The position numbers and the translations under genes are program-made. The notes beneath the pieces were generated by a model. It saw nothing but the letters and a program-made list of their open reading frames with translations. It was not told the origin of the DNA and searched no databases. This document shows, one piece after another, positions 12,680-38,817 of a stretch of DNA of 64,000 nucleotides. This DNA is from Hypomesus transpacificus (lineage: Eukaryota > Chordata > Actinopteri > Osmeriformes > Osmeridae). Position 1 is the stretch's first letter. Every line of letters begins with the position of its first letter. The DNA is taken from the NCBI RefSeq assembly GCF_021917145.1, contig NC_061067.1, positions 4,979,389 to 5,043,388 of the forward strand. The letters are read 5' to 3'.

Positions 12680-12899
12680 TTCCAATACTTTTGCTCACGT
12701 GACAAATGGGTGGGTTCGAACAAAAAGGTGATATTTTCAAATTTGTGCATCAGATCCTGATGTAAATACCTGGAAATAAAAGCTGAAACGTTGATCTCTG
12801 GTTTCACATTCATCGTTTGATGTCAAGCCCAAATGTTTTCAGTCTACAGCAAAAATAAAGGAATTGGCCTCACTGTTCCAATACTTTTGGAGGGCACTG
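12680..12899. repeat. Tc1 element terminal inverted repeat (transposase 5' side)
   Basis: Partner of the repeat at 11239-11461, with the same outer and inner direct repeats in reverse orientation. Differences cluster around the internal third; the tips and both direct repeats match. Confidence 0.85.
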
Positions 12900-12914
12900 T
12901 AGCTCTACTTTTCT

Positions 12915-13080
12915 GTATGTTGAGTAGAGGTGTGCAATACTGCAAAATTTGGTATTGATCCGATATCAAGTAAATACAGGGCCAGTATTGCCAATACCAA
13001 TACTTTTTACTTAGAAACCTAAGGACAAAGAGTTTGGTCAAAAATACTGTTAGAATTGTGTGCTGCTGGGTCATGTTACT
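12915..13080. repeat. Interspersed-repeat fragment, possibly hAT-derived
   Basis: The sequence from GAGGTGTGCAATACTGCA through GATCCGATATCAAG to CCAGTATTGCCAATACC resembles a short repeat I recall from several teleost genomes, often linked to hAT-type elements. No complete ends or target duplication are visible. The identification is from memory and tentative. Confidence 0.35.
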
Positions 13081-13085
13081 GCACG

Positions 13086-13285
13086 TATCAGGCCGTTTTT
13101 TCACCTGATATTATGTGTACCCCCTCCCCTAACATGCAAAGGGTCTGTCCTGCCATCATGTGTATTATTTTATGTGATCTTTTAGCCACAATGAACAACC
13201 TGAGATAATATGGAGATGTCTGCTCCTTTCTAGCAAAAGTTACAGAGGGGATACACATTATATCAGGCCGTTTTTTCACCTGATA
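13086..13285. repeat. Foldback (MITE-like) element with palindromic tips
   Basis: Two identical 25-bp blocks at 13086-13110 and 13261-13285 begin TATCAGG and end CCTGATA, so each can fold on itself. Immediately inside them the sequences are inverted copies of one another (TATGTGTA-CCCC-T on the left; A-GGGG-TACACATA on the right, imperfect). The centre is unique. It has no coding capacity. Confidence 0.65.
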
Positions 13286-13776
13286 TAATAATCAGTGAAT
13301 TGATCAGTTCATCATGGTATGAACAATATGCCGCAGTTGACTTCAAACTAAGCAAACGCAGCGATCAGGTGTAATTGCATGGCCTGATAACAGTGCAGTA
13401 CAGTTAGCTTTCAGCTAACTCTAGTTAAGGCGGTACATACGCATACACAGCAAACCAGCTGGCACCATGGCAATACAAGCATCACACGTTTTAAAAAATA
13501 AAATAAGTGTTAGTCTTCCCGAACAAAACATAATGTCTGGGTCTGTGTAGCGGAAATATCCTTTCATTATAGCATGGCTTGGATCTAGCTAGATGTTTAC
13601 AGTTATTTCCATAATGGCTCGAGCTAGCAAGCTAGCTTTCTAGTGTCTAAGCTTTATTGAGATTGCAGTGTATGGATGGTCGGGACACAAATCAGATTAT
13701 AACCGCTAGGGTCACAATACATATATTTTTTACATATCGTCGTTTGTCGTAACATTTAAAGGTTTTTCGAACTCAC

Positions 13777-13860
13777 CTTACTGTCAGGTTCTGACGGTAT
13801 TTGTTCACACTGACGCGGTGTGGCAGTGTGTTCACTTTTTATTGCTGGGTGCACTGCACG
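13777..13860 (-). other. abcf2: Probable non-coding first exon of abcf2
   Basis: The abcf2 ATG exon is preceded by an acceptor (CCCTCCAG before CAACAATG), so an upstream 5' UTR exon is expected. On the minus strand a strong donor (TAAG before GTGAGT) sits at 13777. The upstream limit of the exon cannot be seen; the end given is nominal. If correct, the Tc1 element, the hAT-like fragment and the foldback element all lie in abcf2 intron 1. Confidence 0.45.
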
Positions 13861-15278
13861 CCACTCAGTGACTTGCTGTCAGTAGCCAGACAGACCATAT
13901 TTGGCATGGGGCGGTGAGAATGTACCTCTGCCAGTCTGCCTCTGTAATTACAATAATAGGGAAGGTAATTACAAAACATACAACTTAATAACCGATGTAT
14001 ATGGATGGGTGTAAAGAAAGTAATGGAATGTGCTCCAACGCTTCCCTTATTTAATTGCATCATATAATTTAGGACCTTAACATGCAGACAGAATTGACAG
14101 CAAAAAAACATTTAGCAACATATACTTTAACTTTTTTGAAGTCGAGAGGACATAAGGTTCAAAATACAAACATCTGTTTTTCAATCGTACATAGCTACAT
14201 TATATTCTTTTTTCTGGACCCTTGAAAACGGTTAGATGATGACGTGTCTGCCAGGTTTTGCTTTTGCCCACTACTGTACTGGCCACCCATGAAGGAGCGC
14301 AATTAAACTTCCCAGCCGGTGGATGTAATGCACACCATGCAGCAGAATGGTTTTCATCAGTAACTGAAGCTTTTCTTGAACCAGGGATCTTACCTCATTA
14401 ATTCGTTTGAATGGCTATCAAGTAATTGTTTACTTGATGTTGCCGTTGAAAACAAAGATACTGCATTTGAGGAAGTTAGTGGTGTTAATGTGATGTGAAG
14501 AAGCTGCATCAACATGGATATGGCTAGCAACTAGCAAGCTAGCTTCAAGTGACCGAATCATGTTAGCGGACATTACTTAACGAAATTAATGACAATCAAT
14601 GTTTTGTGTCTGACGCTGTCGCCTTCAGGAGAGAGTTTTACGATCAGAAGAACATGGATGTCGTTAACTGCTTTCTCAAAGATGAAGACGTCTTTTGGCT
14701 TTCCCTACAGTAGTTGAGCCTTGCTGAAACCTGAGTGTTCAGACACAACAAAGGATATAAAATCATAGTTAGCTTGCTTATTAGTCTGTGACAACCGTCT
14801 GCTGTGAATGTTTTATGTGTAGGAAATATAAATAGTATTGGTGACTCCAAAAGGCATTGTATTTTCCAATTGGCAAACAGTACTCGCCATCATCCGTCGT
14901 GTCTTGGAATTTTAGGCTATAGCTGCTGCTAACTAGCTAGCTTTAGCTAGCGAATTTCTGCCAAACCAATCATTTTTGTTGTGCAAGTAATACAGTATAG
15001 TGCATACATCATTTGCACTAATTGTAGGCCTCTATTACTGTGGTATTGGCTTTTGAATTGGATTGTATTTGCATATATAGGGTGCAAGAGTATTAGCCAT
15101 TGAATGGTGCCATTTGTTTAAGGCTGCAGTTATTAAGTGAAATTGAAATTATTATATCACTTTTTTTTCCAGACGAAGAATGTCACACTAGCTTTTTACC
15201 GTAATTGGTAGCAGAATAAATTCAAAACATAAAGTATCAAGGAATCTGAAGGGTCAACCCATGTTCTTGGAAATTACT
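13861..15278. promoter_or_regulatory. Shared intergenic region of abcf2 and chpf2
   Basis: The two genes are transcribed away from each other across this stretch, which must hold the start sites of both. I see repeated GCTAGC/AGCTAGC words (for example near 14530 and 14930) and no convincing TATA box or coding exon. chpf2 probably has a non-coding exon here, because its ATG exon follows a plausible acceptor ending at about 15294. Confidence 0.45.
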
Positions 15279-15354
15279 TCTGTTTTCTCTGTAGAGAGAT
15301 ACATACTGGTGACACCCAACTAACCTAACTGCATACTGAAATCCAGCCAGGACT

Positions 15355-17839
15355 ATGCGCCTCTCATCCTTCCTGGCAGTGTTCAGGCCTGCGCTGCCCC
15401 TCATCCTGGGCCTCTCTTTGGGATGCAGCCTGAGTCTGCTGATGGTCTCCTGGACACAGGGGGACACAGACGACTCCTGTGTGGATGAGCTGGGCAATGG
15501 GGGTCTTTTCCTGGGCAGCCATAGGGGAGACCCAGAAGGTGACAGCAGGGATGATGGTGGTAATGAGGACTTCCAACCAAGAATTGTGCCTTATCATAAG
15601 GATCCCAACAAACCCCACAAAAAAGTCCTCAGGTAAGTGGAATGAGTGACCGAGTACGTTTTTTATACACAACTAGGACAACTACGCTCAACATCCAGTC
15701 CCAACACAGTAGACGAGCCAGTCTGTGAAGATAGTTTTCACTGAGTTGCTGGGATATGGGCTGGAATTTCACTGAACACTAATGCAACACGGGACCCCGC
15801 ATTGGCAAACTCTTATTTTGATATTTGAATGACGAGTCCTGCAGATGCATGGCAGAAGCACCTCCTGTTCACCCATTTAATAGACTTAGGCCTATGTGTT
15901 TATCCCCCCACCCCAATGCCCCCTCCTCCTCCAGGGTAGAAACCTGTGCCTAAAGCTATCATTATCCTACATTTTCTTGAAGTGATACTGTTATTGTAAG
16001 TGGATTAATCAATTTAAAGATTTGTGACACTAGATGGTAAAAAAAACATCCTGCTTTGCTGACTTTTTACCTTTCATTTATTTGTTGAAAAAGAACATGG
16101 TTTTATAATCCCATTGCCTTACTTCTCTCTGAGCTACCTTCTAAAGCTGATTATTAGCTAGGGCAGTTATAATTAGTCTAGCATCTGAAGAAGACCCCAC
16201 CCTTAGACTTGTTTATTTACTGTGCTCTAGAAAGCCAGGAGGTTCAGATGGACCCCTTATGATTTTGCCCTCCAAATATTCTGCCATTGTCCAAAAAATA
16301 TTGTAAATTATAAAAAGCCTGATAATTCCGTCCTAAATCTTAAACTCCTGTAGAATTAGTGGTAAGTCCAGGGGTCCTGTGATGAACTTAGTGACCTACC
16401 CAGCCATCTGGTCAAAAGGACACAATGCACCCATACACAATTTCCTATATTAGTTTTAAGTATTTGTTTAGTTAAATTTCACATTCCAAACATCTCTGGA
16501 TGATAAATGACTATAGCCAAAAGGTGTTTTATTTAACTAAAGTCTCTGAACCGCTGTCTCCGACGCCTCCCCCCCTCTGTGCCTGGCAGGACCCGCTACA
16601 TCCACACAGAGCTGGGCATCCGAGAGCGCCTCCTGGTGGGCGTGCTGAGCTCGCGGGCCACCCTCGGCACGCTGGCGGTGGCGGTGAACCGCACCGTGGC
16701 CCACCACTTCCACCGCACCTTCTTCTTCACCGGCCTCCGCAGCACCAAAATACCCCACGGCATGACCGTGGTCGCCCACGGCGACGACCGCCCCGTCTGG
16801 CTGATGTACGAGACGGTCCGCCACCTCCACCAGAACTACGGCTCCGACTACGACTGGTTCTACCTGGCCCAGGACGACACCTACATCCAGGCGGAGCGCC
16901 TGGCGGAGCTGGTGGGGCACCTGAGTGCCGGCCAGGACGTCTACATGGGCCGGGCCGAGGAGTTCATCGGCGGCGAGGAGAAGACGAGGTACTGCCACGG
17001 CGGGTACGGCTACCTGCTCTCACGCAGCCTCCTGGCCCGCCTGCAGCCTCACCTGGACACCTGCCGGAACGACATCCTGAGCGTCAGGCCCGACGAGTGG
17101 CTGGGGCGCTGCATCATCGACTTCCTGGGTCTGAGCTGTGTGGAGGTGCACCAGGTACCATCAACACTCAGCTACAGAAGAGATGGAGGATAGTAGAGCT
17201 GTGACCAATACTTCAAGACAGAGAAAACAGAATATGTTACTGAAGTCTTTGCCCAATAAGTCAGGATCAGATGTAGATGGCAAAAAAAGTTGTCCAAGAC
17301 TGTATACGTCATGATTCCTTTTGTGACACTTGTCAACTTTTTCTGTTTTCCCCTCGTTCCACAGGAGATGATGTATCGGTACTTTGAGCTGGGGAAGAAC
17401 GCTGACCCGGAACGCGAGGACAGCATCCAGTTCAAGAATGCCTTCACAGTGCACCCCGTGTCTGAGCCCAGCCTCATGTACCGCCTGCACAAGCGCTTCA
17501 GCCAGATCGAGCTGGACTCGACCTACCTGCAGATCCAGCAGCTGCAGGTGACACATCACAACAATCACTAAAGTTCAAGTTCAAGTCTTTTATTTGTCAG
17601 GTGCACAGAGCAACACAAGGTTAGACTGGGCACTGAAATTCTTAAGACAAGACAACGCAAGCACTTGGCATAACATAACATATAAGTACACAGAACAAAT
17701 TTACATCTATGCTGAGCTTAGATAAGTGAACTTCCTAAATATACAGATAGCAATAAATAAACGACTATACTAACCCTAACACTAAAACTTCCTAAATTAC
17801 AGATAACAATAAATAGTACGCTATACTAACCCTAATACA

Positions 17840-17874
<35 letters not shown>

Positions 17875-19605
17875 TTACAACCCGAAAAAAAACTAATCTA
17901 ACCTAAATGGAGTACAGTGCAGTAGTGCAAATTTACAGATCAGTGACTTTGTGACTTAGTGACTATCACTGTCATCACGGTCTGAATCCCTCTTAACACA
18001 TTCCACTGAATACATTTGATCCAAATCACCTTTATCAGAAACAGAAAAAATGTTCCTCAGAATCTAGATACATACTGCATATATGTATTTTTATTGCGAC
18101 CTATTAGATGTTATATGTATCAACAATGATAGTGTATACACTGTATAAAACGTGTCTTATTGAGGTGGTGCGTGTGTGGTCAGGTCCAGATCAACAACCT
18201 CAGTGATCTGACTCCTGAGGGGAAGGCAGGGGCCACCTGGCCCATCGGCGTCAACCCCCCCTTCACGCCCAAGACCCGCTTCGAGGTCATCAACTGGGAG
18301 TACTTCACCGAGGAGCACATCTACGCCTGCTCCGACAGCTCCCCCAAGTGCGAGCTCCGGGGGGCCGACCGGGCGGACGTCACCGCCGTCCTGGAGACGG
18401 CCGTGGAGCGCCTCAACGAGCGCTACCAGCCCCAGCTCCGCTTCCGCAAGCGCCGTCTGCTCAACGGGTACCGGCGCTTCGACCCCACGCGGGGCATGGA
18501 GTACGTGTTGGACCTGGCCCTGGAGGCCTACACCCAGAAGGGTCACAGCCAGGTGATCAGCAAGCGAGTCTGCCTCCTCCGCCCCCTCAGCTCCATCGAG
18601 ATCATCCCCATGCCTTACGTGACGGAGGCCACGCGGGTGCAGGTCATCCTGCCCGTCACGGCCCGCGAGCAGGACTACGTGGGGAACTTCCTGGACATGT
18701 ACGTCATGAACACGCTGGACACCCACGACAACGTGCTGCTCACCTTCCTGTTTGTGTACGACCCCTTCGACGCGCAGCGCGTCAGCCAGGCCGACGTGTT
18801 CGCGGGCGTCAAGGCCATGATCGGGGAGGTGGAGAAGCGCTACGGGGACGTGAAGATCCCCTGGATCAGCGTGAAGACGGAGGTGCCTTCACAGGTAGCG
18901 GCCCATGTTGGCTAACCTGCTATCGGTTCATCTGTAAACCACCAAAATAACAGTTTACGCAGATTTAGAGTCACTCGTCTCATATTATGAGATATTATTA
19001 TGTATTATTATGTTATTAACCGGTTGTTTCCCTCGTCCCAGGTGAAGCTGATGGATATCATCTCTAAGAAGCACCCAGTGGACACACTCTTCTTCCTGGC
19101 CAGCGTGTGGACCGAGATCAACGCCGACTTCCTCAACCGCTGCCGCATGAACGCCATCAGCAACTGGCAGGTGTTCTTCCCCATCCACTTCCAGGAGTTC
19201 AGCCCCGCCATCGTCTACCGCGACCAGCCGCCCTCGGCCCCCTCCTCCTCCTTCTCCTCCGAGGCGCTACGCGACGGGCGCTTCGATCGCCACGTCTTCG
19301 AGGAGGCCTGCTTCTACAACGCCGACTACATGGCCGCCCGCACCAAGATGGCCGCCGACATCCTGGACAACGACGAGCTGCTGGAGAGCATGGACGTGTA
19401 CGAGATCTTCGTGCGCTACTCGGGCCTGCATGTGTTCCGGGCTGTGGAGCCCGCGCTGGTGCAGAAGCACGTGAGGAGGGAGTGTAACCCACGCTTCAGC
19501 GAGGACATCTACCACCGCTGTGTCCTCAGCAACCTGGAGGGCCTAGCCTCGCGCTCTCACCTGGCCATGGCTCTGTTCGAGCAGGAGCAGGCCAACAGCA
19601 CCTAG
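15355..19605 (+). CDS. chpf2: Chondroitin polymerizing factor 2 (CHPF2)
   Basis: A Golgi type II membrane protein of chondroitin sulfate chain elongation; in mammals it works with chondroitin synthases. Exons: 15355-15632, 16590-17154, 17365-17547, 18184-18894 and 19042-19605 (TAG). They total 2301 bases (766 aa; human 772). A signal-anchor runs at about residues 10-32 (RPALPLILGLSLGC...). The first glycosyltransferase-like domain contains YLAQDDTY (DDT at about 188-190). The second, from about residue 350, ends with HVRRECNPRFSEDIYHRC. Where chondroitin synthases carry a DXD in the second domain, this protein has FVYDPFDAQ, as expected for a polymerising factor rather than a dual-active synthase. 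The last two coding exons are very GC-rich, unlike their introns. The choice of CHPF2 over CHPF rests on similarity plus the abcf2-smarcd3 neighbourhood. Confidence 0.95.
17575..17900. repeat. Interspersed repeat fragment in chpf2 intron 3
   Basis: Begins AAGTTCAAGTTCAAGTC, with TTTATTTGTCAGGTGCACAG close behind, a sequence type that recurs near fish retroposon tails. It includes two diverged copies of an AACTTCCTAAAT...ACAGATA block (about 17729 and 17787) and an uninterrupted A30 tract at 17841-17870. Its class is uncertain. Confidence 0.4.
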
Positions 19606-20180
19606 AGGTGGAGCACCACACACACACACACACATCCGCTGAGGGAGATAAGCTGCCTTCTGTCTGTATGACCCTGTTTGGATGATCTAAAAGTGAAACT
19701 TTGCTTCCTGTGCTGAATCCAGGGGGTAAGCTAAGCTAGCATGCTAGCCAGGAGCTAGTTTATCTGCCTGACATGGGCCTAGAGTGAAACATGGAACTAC
19801 TACGAGCTTTTTAAGGACAAGAGGGCCCATCCCTGGACATAACTCCACAGAGAGCTCCCATTCCAGAGAGACCCTGGGGTTTGGAGTCCAGGTGCTGTTT
19901 TTCCAGCTGCTGAATGAACAATGAACAGCATTGACCATGAGTGACAGCACCAATATGTGTTGCCTTGATAGAAAGAACGAAAGAAAAGGGGGGGGGGGGG
20001 GGGGGGGGAGAGAGTGGGTACCTTGAGCCATATGTCTTCCTTCATGATTGTGTTGATCTTATTGATTATAGTCTGCGAGGAGTTTATTCTGTTGGTTCTA
20101 CTGGGAACAGAAGCCATCGACCTGTTTCCCGTCTGTTTTTAGTGCTGTGTCATTAAAGACAGCTGAATGTCCCCTGGCTC
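19606..20180 (+). other. chpf2: Probable chpf2 3' UTR
   Basis: Follows the chpf2 stop. It contains a short CA repeat, a G-rich homopolymer near 19988-20008 and an ATTAAA poly(A) signal at 20152-20157. Its use as the transcript end is inferred. Confidence 0.5.
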
Positions 20181-21189
20181 ATGTCCTCCAGTCCTACTAA
20201 TGTTCAGGGTTTAGCTGAGTCATTGTATTGTCTCTCTCCCCCAGTCAAAAGAAGCCGGGGCGGCGAAGGGTTCACTTCAAACCGTCGCTGCAGGAACGTG
20301 AAAGGACTGGAAGATAAGCCTGTACATTCCAGCAGTTATTCACCTTGTCATATGCAGTCTGGTGTTGTGCACTCTCCCAGGCTGTATGCTGAGGGAGGGT
20401 ACAGTTTGTTCCAGCGCTGCTTGCTTCGCCTGCTCATGTTAAATCGAGTCCTTCTCCACCCCCTTAACAGGGCCTCCTTGGATTCTGGCTGGAGTTCTGT
20501 ACACATGTGTTTTGGGGGTAGGGCTGCAGGGGGGGGGGGGGGGGTGGCTCTGGTCCACCTGGCCCAGGTCCAAGAGGAGTGTGGAGGGTTCGCCCCCCCC
20601 CCCCCCCCCACAGCAGGGTGGGTTCAGGAGCTGAATGAGCCACTTCACAACCTTGTCCTTGGCCAGGGGCATGTGGATTACACACAGGGGCGAAACTACT
20701 CCCCCCAATCCCTCTGCTCCTCCAAGAAAGTTGTCATTTCCAACTTCAGGAGGTGGAGATGGGGGGAGGGTGGGGAGGAGGGAGTGAAAGAGGCTCTTTC
20801 TGAGGTAAAAAATCGTTGAGGTCACATGCTTCATTCCAGCGCTGGCCGCCAGTGGAAAAGCCTCCACCTGTTTCTTTGGGGTGAAAGCCAGTCAACAATA
20901 AATCGCCTGTCTGCCATCTCTAAGGAATCTGTAGCTCAAGCTAGAAGCCTGGACCTCGGGAGTACCGGATGACCTTCAGCAGTCTGTCAGCAGTACTACC
21001 TGAAGTACGAGGATCTGCCACACATACAGTCAACATGAAATCATTCTTATGCTGCAGAACAAGGGTGTTATTAACTGCCTGTTGCAGCTAAATATTACTA
21101 CTCTGATAACTAATGTAGACAAAATATTGACATTCTAAAGTCTCTTCCACAACACAAAGACAACGGAGACGTTATGGCATTTACAAACT
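20181..21189. other. Intergenic region, no gene seen
   Basis: Between the convergent chpf2 and smarcd3 transcripts. It holds a G16 tract (20529-20544) and a C17 tract (20593-20609). Open frames here lack splice context or any recognisable similarity, and I see no RNA gene. Confidence 0.6.
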
Positions 21190-23765
21190 TTGGCGAACGC
21201 TTCTTTATTTACATCCAAGCTGTCCGACGTGTCACAGCTGTAGTTTCAGAAATCATTTTTTATTTTGTAGGTTTTTTTGGGGGGTAGGGCTGGACCTACC
21301 ATTTTTGTATTCAGTGAGATTTCTTGTGTGTATCCTTCCAAGGGACTCACAGAGAAAATGCATCAGAGAGAAAGAAAACAAGAGGGCCAACTCTTCATAC
21401 ATGCAGGGGACAATAAAGAAAGAAACACAAATGAAGTAACCCATTCTATAACAGTAGGTTATTAGACTTTAACAGACACCAAGGGCACAAAGGAGTTGTA
21501 GTTTACAGTGTTTTCTGCTAGATGGTGCTATAGACCCAGTGACTGAATCACGAGTGTGGATGATTCCAACACAAGTAGGCTTTGTAACATAAAACATCCT
21601 AATATATAACCTGTCTGGTTTGAATACTGTCTTTGATTAAAAATCACACCAACACTGACAGAAATAGAGGCGTTGCAGAAGAGTCCCAGAAGGCAATCTG
21701 TTGTACATGAAAGTGGTGCTCCTCAGAATAATCTCCAAATATAGGTTTCGAATGTCCCATTTTGAAGGTATAAACCATATACATGCAGCATGCATAGGTG
21801 ACCATGGAATCCAGCTTGGTGTATTCTGAGTCAGGACCGCAGCGCTCAGGCACGCCGGGGAGAATTCTGCTTCAGAGTTTTGACGAATGAGTTGAATACG
21901 TACAGTACACACAGCTGCCGAAAGGCTAGAAAACTAGAAGCAAAAAATGTAAGTTTGTACAAATGTGTCCCAAGTCTCAGTTGCAGCATAGAGTTACACA
22001 GTATGCTGTGGAATCCCCCCCCCTTCCCTAAACACACACATAGTCCTTCCCTAAAGTAGGCCTACACAAACTCCACTTTCCAAAAGCGCTTAAACCCTTT
22101 CTCACCCACAATGCCCGCTCTTTAAAATAAACTGACAAACAGATGCTCAAGTTGGCTTCCTCACAACAGAGGAAAAAACCATGACCTACCTATTTACATT
22201 CACATATCTGTCCCCCAAAAATGATTCATCTCACCATTCTTCCTTTTTTAACAGTGTATGTAGCTGTACAGTACCAAACAATGACAAACTGATCAATCAT
22301 TGTTCCTTTTAATCATAAGAATACTATTAACTTTAACTTTAGAATACTATCAACTTGAACCTTTGGTGAAAACTTCTTCATGACATTTCTGTAAATGACA
22401 ACATTCTGTCAGACCTCAACAAGGGATAGGGTACCGCAATGGGTATATACTTCATGAAACGCAGATCAGCTTTATGTGCAGACTAAAATAAACACCAACA
22501 CGTGAGATTTAATGCTGACAAGTCAATCGACACATTTTTGACAAAGAACAACCTTCTTAACATGTTAGAAAAACACTGGTGTGAGAAAAGAGATATCTAA
22601 TACTGTTTGATCAAGTTGTCGCTTTTCAGGACACCAGGTGTGAGATCCTGAAAGGAGTTATCCTCTAAAATAGCAGCACGAATATCCACCACTAAAGCGA
22701 TTTCACTGGCAAGTGATTGGCTGCTTTAATACTTGGTCTGGGTGCTCGGCAGGTGGTCTGGATAACTGTTTGTAAAGAAAGGTCACGTTAAGTCCTTACT
22801 TTGTCTTGATTTGATATACCATATATCTGTGCGTATATCTCTGCCTCACTGGTATCACTCTGTGGATGTATATGGTATAACATCACCTCTAGTGTGTGAA
22901 TGGTTAAGTCCTCACACACGCCTGTCAGTCAGCGGCAAATACAAGTTATCCTTCAACCTTGTCTGCTCTTCAGCTGAAACACAGGACTGTTACTGTGGTA
23001 ACATAAGGTGGTTATATGTACTGGCATCTTTTCCATAGTTGTTGAATTTTTACATGACATGAAGAGGGAAGAATCTCACTGTCTTCTTTGACCAACTTCC
23101 AACGACAAACCTTACTGTTTGGGTTAAGTCAGGAAATAAAATCCTGTCCTTTAATCAACAACTCTGCTAATTATAAAACTGACCTTCAGTCTGCTGGTGT
23201 AACAGATTGGTTTGATACCCTCAAACCCACAGCAAAACATTAGACCCTCCATCCCTTCCCTTCCTCCCACAGACAGACACAACACCCCTTCATATATGAA
23301 TTATACAACTAATTAAACACTAAAATCAATCCAAAAAAGAAAACTCACAAACATAACATAATGAACACTTTAGGCTTATTGAAGACACAGTGAGGTGTTT
23401 GGACCCAGACACACTGTACACACCACACTGTACACACCACCTCCCGCTGGAACCAGCAGAGCAGCCCGTCTGTGAGGAGAGGTCCAGACTCAAGACACTG
23501 AGACGGGCTAGAGGACTGTGTGACTCAAGGGCCCGCGATGGTGTCAGAGGATGTGAGGAGCAGAGCAGTGTCTGGTGACACAGTGTCTGGTGACACTGGT
23601 GGTCCCAGAGAGAAGACACGGTGGAGCTGTGTCCTCCAGACTAGGGGAGACGGATGAACGGTAGCCGACACATGCAGACAGACACACGTATACATAGACA
23701 CAAACACACACACAGCTCTGGGCCAGATGAACAGTGCAGTGGTGCAGGGGAGGTGTAGGGGAGGT
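21190..23765 (-). other. smarcd3: Probable smarcd3 3' UTR
   Basis: AT-rich, non-coding sequence after the smarcd3 stop. A minus-strand AATAAA at 21209-21204 could end the transcript and would give a UTR of about 2.5 kb. Other signals between cannot be excluded. Confidence 0.4.
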
Positions 23766-37779
<14,014 letters not shown>

Positions 37780-38110
37780 TTGCTCAGCGATCCCCTCCGT
37801 TCACCCGGCTATGTCTCCCTCTCTTTCTTTTGTCTTTCCCCTCTCCCTGCCTTTCTCTTCCTTCACCCAGTCTCCCGATCCCCTCCCTCGCTCCACTTTC
37901 CTCTTCTTTGTGCTCTCCTTTTCAGTGCTGCCTGTCCCTGACTCTCCAGCTCTCTCTCTCTCTTTCTCAGCCCCTCTCTCCCCCCCTCTCCCTCCCTCCC
38001 TCTCTCTCGCTCTCTCACTCTGTTTTGAACGTGCAGCCCTGCCGAGCCTCTCACTCTATCTCGCTCACTTTTTACTTGCGCTGCCTTTCAGGAGCCCTGT
38101 TCGGCTGTGG
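37780..38110 (-). promoter_or_regulatory. smarcd3: smarcd3 proximal 5' UTR / promoter region
   Basis: Immediately upstream of the smarcd3 ATG. It is a long pyrimidine-rich tract (purine-rich on the sense strand), followed near 38090-38160 by GC-richer sequence. No acceptor is evident before the ATG, so a start site in this stretch is likely but not located. Confidence 0.4.
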
Positions 38111-38308
38111 AGTAGGGGGGCCAGTAGGGAGGTTTCAGCCGGCCCACCTCGCCGGCCCCCAGCACAGCTGTTGCATTCCATTGGTAGATAAGGGCATGCG
38201 GTGTGACTGGCTGCTGTAGACTGCTGTTTGAACAGAGACTTGGAGGTAAGCCTCGGTTAGCTATTCCCTCCCTGCAGTGACCAGGCCATGGTCAGAAAAC
38301 ACACATAT

Positions 38309-38310
<2 letters not shown>

Positions 38311-38391
<81 letters not shown>

Positions 38392-38403
38392 GACAGACAG
38401 ACA
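38311..38403. repeat. (CA)n followed by (CAGA)n
   Basis: About 38 CA units and then five CAGA-type units. A compound microsatellite upstream of the proximal smarcd3 exon. Confidence 0.95.
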
Positions 38404-38694
38404 GTACTGACAGTAATTCTAAAAAAAAAGTATCTTAAAGGCACCTCACTTCATATTGGGCTCCCCCTACATATCTCCCAGTATCAAGCTTTGAATTATC
38501 AAATTTATAGCAGTAAATACAGCAGTAATACACAGTGTTTATAGTACAATATACAGCACAGATAGAACATGCAGAGAAACAGCATTGGTTGTGCAGTCGC
38601 ATAGACATTTAGATATGTGTCATATGTTTTGGTCTGGCTGACTGAGACTGACTAGCTGGTTGATTGGCTCCCTGGACGACTGACTGCCCTTGCT

Positions 38695-38817
38695 GGGAGA
38701 GAGAGACAGTCTTGCCTAATGGGAGAGACAGTCTTGCCTAATGGGAGAGACAGTCTTGCCTAATGGGAGAGAGAGACAGTCCTGCCTAATGGGAGAGAGA
38801 GACAGTCCTGCCTAATG
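38695..38817. repeat. 22/26-bp tandem repeat
   Basis: Five copies of GGGAGAGACAGTCTTGCCTA-type units; the last two carry an extra GAGA. Confidence 0.85.

Larger units (their letters stand above)
11239..12899 (-). mobile_element. Full-length Tc1-like DNA transposon
   Basis: A 1661-bp element begins CAGTGCCCTCC and ends with its reverse complement, flanked on both sides by TA (11237-11238 and 12900-12901), the Tc1/mariner target duplication. The inverted repeats are about 220 bp each (11239 to about 11461, and about 12680 to 12899) with roughly a dozen differences. Each holds an outer and an inner copy of AAAAGTATTGGAACA, which is the IR/DR arrangement of Tc1-like fish elements. It carries one uninterrupted transposase reading frame. 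It lies in the probable 5' intron of abcf2, with the transposase on the same strand as the gene. Confidence 0.95.

Noticed and set aside
18348..18950. 200-codon frame inside chpf2 exon 4
   Set aside because: It overlaps the chpf2 exon and is an Arg/Pro/Gly-rich shadow produced by the GC-rich third positions of the true frame.
20181..20819. 212-codon plus-strand frame between chpf2 and smarcd3
   Set aside because: Runs through G and C homopolymers, no recognisable domain, no splice or promoter context.
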